Translations under genes and position numbers: made by a program
Assembly (NCBI RefSeq): GCF_040939455.1
Contig: NC_134116.1
Coordinates: forward strand, 45,213,400-45,277,399
Direction of reading: 5' to 3'
DNA from: Microcebus murinus
Taxonomy: Eukaryota; Chordata; Mammalia; Primates; Cheirogaleidae
Length of the DNA: 64,000 nt
Notes under the pieces: generated by a model
Told to the model about the DNA's origin: nothing
The model's input: the letters and a program-made list of their open reading frames with translations, nothing else
Database searches by the model: none
In this document: piece after piece, positions 60,190 to 64,000 of the stretch
Position numbering within the stretch: the stretch's first letter is position 1
Layout: each line of letters opens with the position of its first letter

Positions 60190-60446
60190 ACTCAGCTGTG
60201 GATGGCAGCTTTCGTGGCCTCTGGCTAACACAAACTCCTCAGTGGCTTTTCAAAGCCACTTAGAATCAAGTTCCAGCAGGCTCAAAGTAGAAGCTGCAGC
60301 TGCAGACACTGAGGAACACCTATGCGCTCCTAGTCTCATGCGCACAGGCCCCTTTCTCGGTTTAGTTCTGCTTTTGTGCAGGAGGATGGAGGGTAGGTAG
60401 AAAAGGGATGTTTGTCTCCCTCAATTTTCTCCTCCTTTTTCACAAG

Positions 60447-60502
60447 CCCTCAGAGTGAGATAAACCTTTTGGAAACTGGTCAGGCTTCTCTGAAAAACTC
60501 AG
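60447..60502 (+). other. Candidate short exon (56 nt), gene unknown
   Basis: A strong pyrimidine tract (CTCCTCCTTTTTCACAAG, ending 60446) is followed 56 nt later by a good donor, CTCAG|GTAAGAG at 60503. The interval is open in one frame but of non-triplet length. It may be part of a non-coding RNA gene or a chance pair. No repeat family overlaps it. Confidence 0.25.
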
Positions 60503-60509
60503 GTAAGAG

Positions 60510-61170
60510 ATTGGGCTTGGTGACCTATTTGCCCTTCACAATCACAGGGAAACACAGAAATTCCTTTTATAAGTTTAATGGTCCAACAAAGGCAAATGAA
60601 TCAACAGAACAAAAGCAGTAAAGAAGGCCGGGTTTGATCGTTGTACCTGAGATCTTGCTGAACATTTAAACGTGGTGTGAAAATCGATCAATGGTTAAAG
60701 CTGAAGGGACTTCCATAAGGAGAAAAAACGGTATTAATAATTCATACAATACCAAGAGGAGCCTATAGGGGTAGGCCATGGAACATATGGAAGAATTGAA
60801 GAAAATCCAGCAGAGATATCCTTAAATGAGTTTTTAGATAAATAAACCAGTTTTACGAGAAGGAGGGATAAGCTATATCTGGGTCCAAGGTGTTTACAGC
60901 CCAGCAGAAATCCCCATTTACTATCAGTGTTATTATAATTCCTCCAGTTTATTTCAAGTTTTGCTCTTATATACTTCAAAATAAATATACAGGAGAAATT
61001 AAGTATTCTATCAACTAGGGGATTAAAAGGCTTTTATTAAACTAAAAACATTGTAGAGTTTAGTAGCATCACCTAGCAAATTGGAATATTGGCTAATTTG
61101 GCAATATAAATGCATAATCTCAATTTTTACTTTAACCTTTTCTCCTTGTCTCACCAGTTTCCTATCCATT
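60510..61170. other. No gene or clear repeat recognised
   Basis: Ordinary AT-rich sequence with short frames only (81 codons at 60734-60979, minus, no domain). Confidence 0.4.
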
Positions 61171-61173
61171 AAG

Positions 61174-61209
61174 TGGTAAGCCCAGGAAATTCTGGTAAGC
61201 CCAGGAAAT
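61174..61209. repeat. Short tandem duplication, 17-bp unit
   Basis: TGGTAAGCCCAGGAAAT occurs at 61174-61190 and 61193-61209, separated by TC, directly beside the LINE-1 tail. Confidence 0.9.
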
Positions 61210-61485
61210 ATTTATTTATTTATTGGTAAAAGTTTAGGAGTATAAGTGCAGTTTTTTTACATGGATATATTGAGTAGTGGTGAAGTCTGGGCTTTTAGTA
61301 TATCTATAACCTGAATAACATACATTGTACCCATTAAATAGTTTCTCATCATCCATACCCTTCCCACCTCCCCACCCTTCTGAGTCTCTGATGTCTATCA
61401 TTCCACACTCTATGTCCATGTGTATACGTTATTTAGCTCCCACTTAGAAGTCAGAATGCAATATTTCACTTTCTGTTAGTTTGTA
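61210..61485 (-). mobile_element. Old LINE-1 3' end, antisense
   Basis: TTTATTTATTTATTGGTAAAAG, GTTTTTTTACATGGATATAT, AGTGGTGAAGTCTGGGCTTT, CATTGTACCCATTAAATAGT and AGCTCCCACTTAGAAGTCAG follow the antisense 3' end of primate/old LINE-1 families (ttacatggataaattctttag...tgtacccaatatgtag...ctcccacttataagtga). Confidence 0.8.
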
Positions 61486-63382
61486 CTTTTAAAAGATATC
61501 CAATAAAGGAAAAATCTTGGACCTTAATGAAAGCAAAATCTTGAAGCTATTACATAATATAAATTGTTATTTTATGTTATCATGTCTCAAAAGCAAGTTC
61601 ATTAAATACAAACTATCTCAGCTAATTAAAAATATTCTTTTAATCTTCTATTTAGCATACATATGTTAGTATATTGATTATTCACCTTCACACGGATATT
61701 TTCTTAAGTACTCTGGAGATGTACATTTATCAAGTTCCTAACTTCAACACACACGTTTTCTAGGGCTTAATACAGATCCTACACACACATTTTTTTTGCA
61801 ACCTACTTTGGACTATATGCTGTAATAAAGCACATAAGGTGAAAGAAGAATAGAAGATGAGAGAGATCCAGGCTGATATATCAAAGAGTGTCTCATGGAA
61901 GTGGTGAGATTTGAAGAGCATATCAGAAATTAGAAGCAGAGCTGTCAAAAGTTTAGAGAGCTTCTCAGGAAATCTTCTTGGTGTAAAATAGTCTAAGCCA
62001 ATGAGGTAGTCAAAGTAAGGGGCAAAGGCTTGAAATATTTAGAGTATATTATGGTATACAGAATGCACTATCAGGATAGATAAATTTTAATCAATTTTTA
62101 TTGCTGATATGATTTGTAAACCAAAAATAATATTCTGATGCTAAAGAGTTATTGAGATAGGCAACAATAGAATTAAAAAAATAAAAATTAAAAAAATATA
62201 CTTTTGAGAGAAAAAGCATGTAACTTGTCATATTTCTTGTTGTAATTCACAAAACTTATAAAGGAATTTTCCCTTTCATGCACTAATGTTTTGGGAAATG
62301 GGAAAGAAAGGGAAAGAGAGATGATGAACTATTTTTATCATTTGATTGATGTGGTGTACCCACTTTATATTCTTTTATTTTTTTTCAAAGGCATCCCTTC
62401 TTTTCGATTACCTAAAAATATTGTAAACTTGATCAGTCTACAAAAGCTTTTCTTTTACAGTTGGTCTTGTCAACTACCAATATTACATTAGCTAATAAAG
62501 ATATTATAATAGCAGGAGAGCCAGTCTAGCTTTAAGATCCTTTACTATGCTATTTTTCCTTTTATCTTCCTCTCCTTCAAAATGAACATACCACCACCAA
62601 TGCACTCTTGCAACATATAACCACAGAAAATCAGTGTAACTAACTACGTTCTTTCAATACTCCTCCTACCTTGCATTGGCAGGTGAGTGCAGGACATTAT
62701 GTGCACACAAAGTAAGAGTAAGAGACAAAGATAAAATACGTAACAGTGATGTGTTACTGACTAGATTCTAGAAGCTGTGGGAACACAGGAAGCAAGTAGA
62801 TTCTGATAGAGGCCACGCTGAAGAACCAATACTGGGTGATATTTAAGGTCTGTCTTGAGTGACGATCAAGAATTCAGTAAGTAAACAATTAGGAGTAAAG
62901 ACCCTTGAGGTGGAGGGAACAGCAGGTTGGAAAGGAAGGAGTTCAGATATAAGCATGCAGTTTTTTAGGGGAGGAGTGGGCCATCTGCGAAGGCTGGAAG
63001 AGCATTTCTCAAACAATACCCAATAAGATCGTGTTCTGAGGAAAAACAGTAGCAACGAAACAGACACACAAAATACCTTTGTCTAACAACAGAAAATATT
63101 TTAACTCCAGGTTTTTTTCCTGGAGAACTTTTTAACCCCTTTAATAGGCTAGTATATTTCATTACTCTCTCCTAAGATGAATCATTACAGGAAAATCAGT
63201 TGTGCCTTAGACCCCTATCTCTGGAGGCATTTAGTGTGACTGATATTTTATGGAACACAGCATGGGAAAGGCTGAGTTAGAATATTCTTATTCAGTAAGT
63301 AAAATGTTCCTCTTTTGTTAGAGGAAGGGAGATGCAGGTATTTCAGATTCATTGGATACCTGTAACTGGGACGTATTCTTTC
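61486..63382. other. No gene recognised; L2-like patch
   Basis: AT-rich DNA. An L2-like antisense patch is at about 61860-62010 (GTCTCATGGAAGTGGTGAGA). A lone good donor CAG|GTGAGT lies at 62684 without a convincing upstream acceptor. Confidence 0.4.
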
Positions 63383-63398
63383 AAACACACGCACATAC

Positions 63399-63432
63399 TC
63401 ACACACACACACACACACATACACACACACAC
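63399..63432. repeat. (CA)n microsatellite
   Basis: CA units with one T interruption (63420), preceded by a looser CA-rich stretch from about 63383. Confidence 0.95.
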
Positions 63433-63559
63433 TGATTATACATCTGACAATAGACCTAATACACTGTAAGCATAATAAAAAGATGATTTAAAACACAATA
63501 TAAGTTTCTATGTAACTTGCAGTTGTGTTCACATTTTACAAAGGAGATAAAATACTATT

Positions 63560-63860
63560 TTCACTTCTGGAAATGACCAAATATTCATAGAGCAGGTGGC
63601 ATTTGATCAGAGCCTTGGAGGTGATATACATGTACACAAGGGACTTCTAGGCAGAGGGAAGAGCATAAGTCAAAGTCTGTCCAGAGCTTCGGGGGATGGT
63701 GAGGAGCGCTGACTCAACTGGATGTGTGCAGCATGTGTTGGAAATTAAAGATGAGAAAAATGAGAAAAAAGGTTAATCTTATCTAGATACTGAAGGACAC
63801 TCAATGTCATGATTAGGAGTTTGAAAGTTATTTTCTAGTCAGTGTGAAGGTATAAGTTTG
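63560..63860 (-). mobile_element. L2 LINE relic, antisense
   Basis: GTGGCATTTGATCAGAGCCT, TGGAGGTGATATACATGTAC, GACTTCTAGGCAGAGGGAAG, AGCATAAGTCAAAGTCTGTC and GATTAGGAGTTTGAAAGTTA follow the antisense L2 order (atttgagcagagacctgaa...ttccaggcagagggaacagc...agtttggattttat). Confidence 0.7.
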
Positions 63861-64000
63861 TGAATTGTGACATCATAAAAAGGAAGGAACTTTGAGGACT
63901 TCATGAGATCAGTATTATTTATCTTCAATTAAGATAATGTGGGCAGATAGACCTTATGCATTGAAGTATTTTGTTGATGACAGTTTAGTTTTATGGGATT

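Noticed and set aside
62670..62695. Donor-like GGCAG|GTGAGTGCAG
   Set aside because: A single strong donor is expected about once by chance in both strands of this window, and no good upstream acceptor bounds an exon.

Overview
The window looks like nuclear DNA from a primate, most likely a strepsirrhine (lemur, loris or galago group). It is AT-rich and dominated by LINE-1, L2, MIR and LTR remnants. Three signals point to strepsirrhines. First, a full Alu at 16128-16479 has the A/T-rich segment in its right half that I associate with lemur/galago Alus. Second, LINE-1 3' ends at 10891, 15784, 22862 and 43395 share a G-rich stretch followed by a conserved motif ending in CATAATATGCTGAAATAAA. 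Third, MIR, L2, MLT1-like and MER5-like relics form a typical placental background. The species cannot be fixed from sequence alone.

Layout. 1-2640: a long inverted repeat cut by the window edge, old LINE-1 pieces with a duplicated block carrying an expanded minisatellite, and an LTR-like relic. 5.0-9.2 kb: an Alu-like monomer, then an old antisense LINE-1 split by an LTR and by a (TTCC)n/Alu composite. 10.8-16.9 kb: small LINE-1, L2 and MIR relics, a GT/GA microsatellite, and a 5'-truncated LINE-1 with an Alu nested in it; both insertions have target-site duplications. 19.1 kb: a solo MLT1-type LTR. 22.85-23.12 kb: a very short LINE-1 that appears to carry a 3' transduction. 23-52 kb: mostly non-repetitive AT-rich DNA with MIR/L2/MER5 relics, a candidate 102-nt coding exon (43012-43113) and several perfect palindromes. 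52.6-54.1 kb: an old LINE-1 split by an LTR-like insert, then another LTR. 55.4-58.3 kb: the main gene-like object. 58.3-64 kb: non-repetitive sequence, a near-perfect hairpin, a candidate short exon and old LINE/L2 relics.

The one clear protein-coding sequence is an intronless, full-length, uninterrupted copy of cyclin I (377 codons, minus strand, 56624-57757). It lies in a complete retrotransposed mRNA with a GC- and CpG-rich 5'UTR, a 3'UTR, an AATAAA signal, a poly(A) tail and a 15-bp target-site duplication at a LINE-1-type TT/AAAA cut. It is a processed retrocopy and possibly a functional retrogene. Nothing else in the window works with it in a pathway; the surroundings look intergenic or deeply intronic. 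No tRNA, rRNA, CRISPR array or operon is present.
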